The notes under the pieces: generated by a model
Told to the model about the DNA's origin: nothing
The model's database searches: none
What the model saw: only the letters and a program-made list of their open reading frames with translations
Assembly (NCBI GenBank): GCA_021810575.1
Contig: JAJZIN010000037.1
Span: 1-5,819 of the forward strand
From: Thermoplasmata archaeon
GTDB lineage: Archaea; Thermoplasmatota; Thermoplasmata; Thermoplasmatales; Thermoplasmataceae
Length of the DNA stretch: 5,819 nt
Direction: 5' to 3'
Made by a program: the position numbers and the translations under genes
Shown: piece by piece, positions 5,453-5,819 of the stretch
How the letters are laid out: every line of letters starts with the position of its first letter
How positions within the stretch are numbered: the first letter of the stretch is position 1

Positions 5453-5819
5453 TTATTCCTCCCGAATAGCCTCATGATTTCCTCCATCAAATCTGAATGG
5501 CTTACCGTGTCCCGGAAATACTGTGGCTTCCTTTTCTTCACTCAGGGTCTGAATGGATGATAACGCTTTGTTATAATCGAGAGTGAAACCCCTATTGACG
5601 GTTACTGTCTCACCGTTTTTCATTGCTGCATCACCAACAAAAAGTGCCTTGAGGCTGGTGAAAAGATATGATGTGCTATCTGGTGTGTGCCCGTTTGATT
5701 TTATAACCTTTATTCCATCATATTTCAATTCCGAGACAGGCCTTACATCCTTTACAGGTTTTGATTTCATTACAGTTGCCACAAATCTGGACATTAAACT
5801 ACTGGCAGGGGTCATCTTC
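5453..5819 (-). CDS. Metallo-beta-lactamase-fold hydrolase, C-terminal part (N-terminus beyond the window)
   Basis: This is the C-terminal portion, about 121 residues, of an MBL-fold metallohydrolase; the gene begins to the right of the window. Counting from the first in-window ATG at 5815, the visible metal motifs are GHTPDS at 42-47 (His43, with Asp46 where GHTPGS is more common), LFVGDAA at 58-64 (bridging Asp62) and FPGHGKPF at 100-107 (His103). The THxHxDH motif would normally lie in the missing N-terminal half. The frame is open at the window edge (an AAG codon precedes that ATG), so 5815 is not the true start. The motif spacing fits glyoxalase II-like or general MBL hydrolases, so a thioester or related small-molecule substrate is plausible, but the family is too broad to name a reaction. 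It is 46 bases upstream of the acetyltransferase gene on the same strand. Confidence 0.88.
   Translation of the reverse strand, partial: KMTPASSLMSRFVATVMKSKPVKDVRPVSELKYDGIKVIKSNGHTPDSTSYLFTSLKALFVGDAAMKNGETVTVNRGFTLDYNKALSSIQTLSEEKEATVFPGHGKPFRFDGGNHEAIREE

Noticed and set aside
5407..5541. N-terminal extension of the acetyltransferase to 5541, overlapping the hydrolase gene
   Set aside because: The extra 45 residues do not look like a GNAT start, overlap the conserved end of the hydrolase gene, and span a good TATA box placed for ATG 5406.

Overview
The window most likely comes from an A+T-rich archaeon of the Thermoplasmata (Thermoplasmatales-like: Thermoplasma, Ferroplasma or Cuniculiplasma relatives). 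The evidence is TATA-type promoter elements about 25-30 bases upstream of start codons, no convincing Shine-Dalgarno sequence at any start (a leaderless style of expression), oligo-T terminators, heavy use of AGA/AGG arginine and ATA isoleucine codons, and an archaeal-looking gene set: an HtpX-type membrane protease, a free-standing AlaX tRNA editor, and a RimI/Ard1-like acetyltransferase. The taxon assignment is inferred from these features and not from a database match.

Layout. A small two-helix membrane protein (33-227, +, possibly the end of a longer gene) converges on htpX (301-1245, -) across a short spacer with T-runs on both strands. Upstream of htpX on the same strand is an unrecognised five-helix membrane protein (best start 1820, end 1305). 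It is divergent from alaX (1968-2696, +), which has a well-placed TATA box. Next, on the plus strand, come an alpha-oxoamine synthase, most likely 2-amino-3-ketobutyrate CoA ligase/glycine C-acetyltransferase (2737-3918), and a sugar-phosphate nucleotidyltransferase with a beta-rich C-terminal extension (4015-4953). The nucleotidyltransferase overlaps tail to tail by 9 bases with a GNAT acetyltransferase (4945-5406, -). Upstream of that, on the same strand, is the C-terminal part of a metallo-beta-lactamase-fold hydrolase that runs off the right edge (5453 to beyond 5819).

Function. This is mostly housekeeping: membrane protein quality control, hydrolysis of mischarged Ala-tRNA, threonine/glycine metabolism, nucleotide-sugar supply and protein acetylation. 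The genes do not form one pathway. Several have their own promoter, so the block looks like loosely packed single genes and pairs and not one operon. I saw no RNA gene, CRISPR array, insertion sequence, attachment site or large repeat, and no gene-free stretch over 300 bases. I did not find an obviously new biological system. The points most worth checking are the Asp-for-Cys change in the AlaX metal motif, the C-terminal extension of the nucleotidyltransferase, and the unassigned membrane protein beside htpX.
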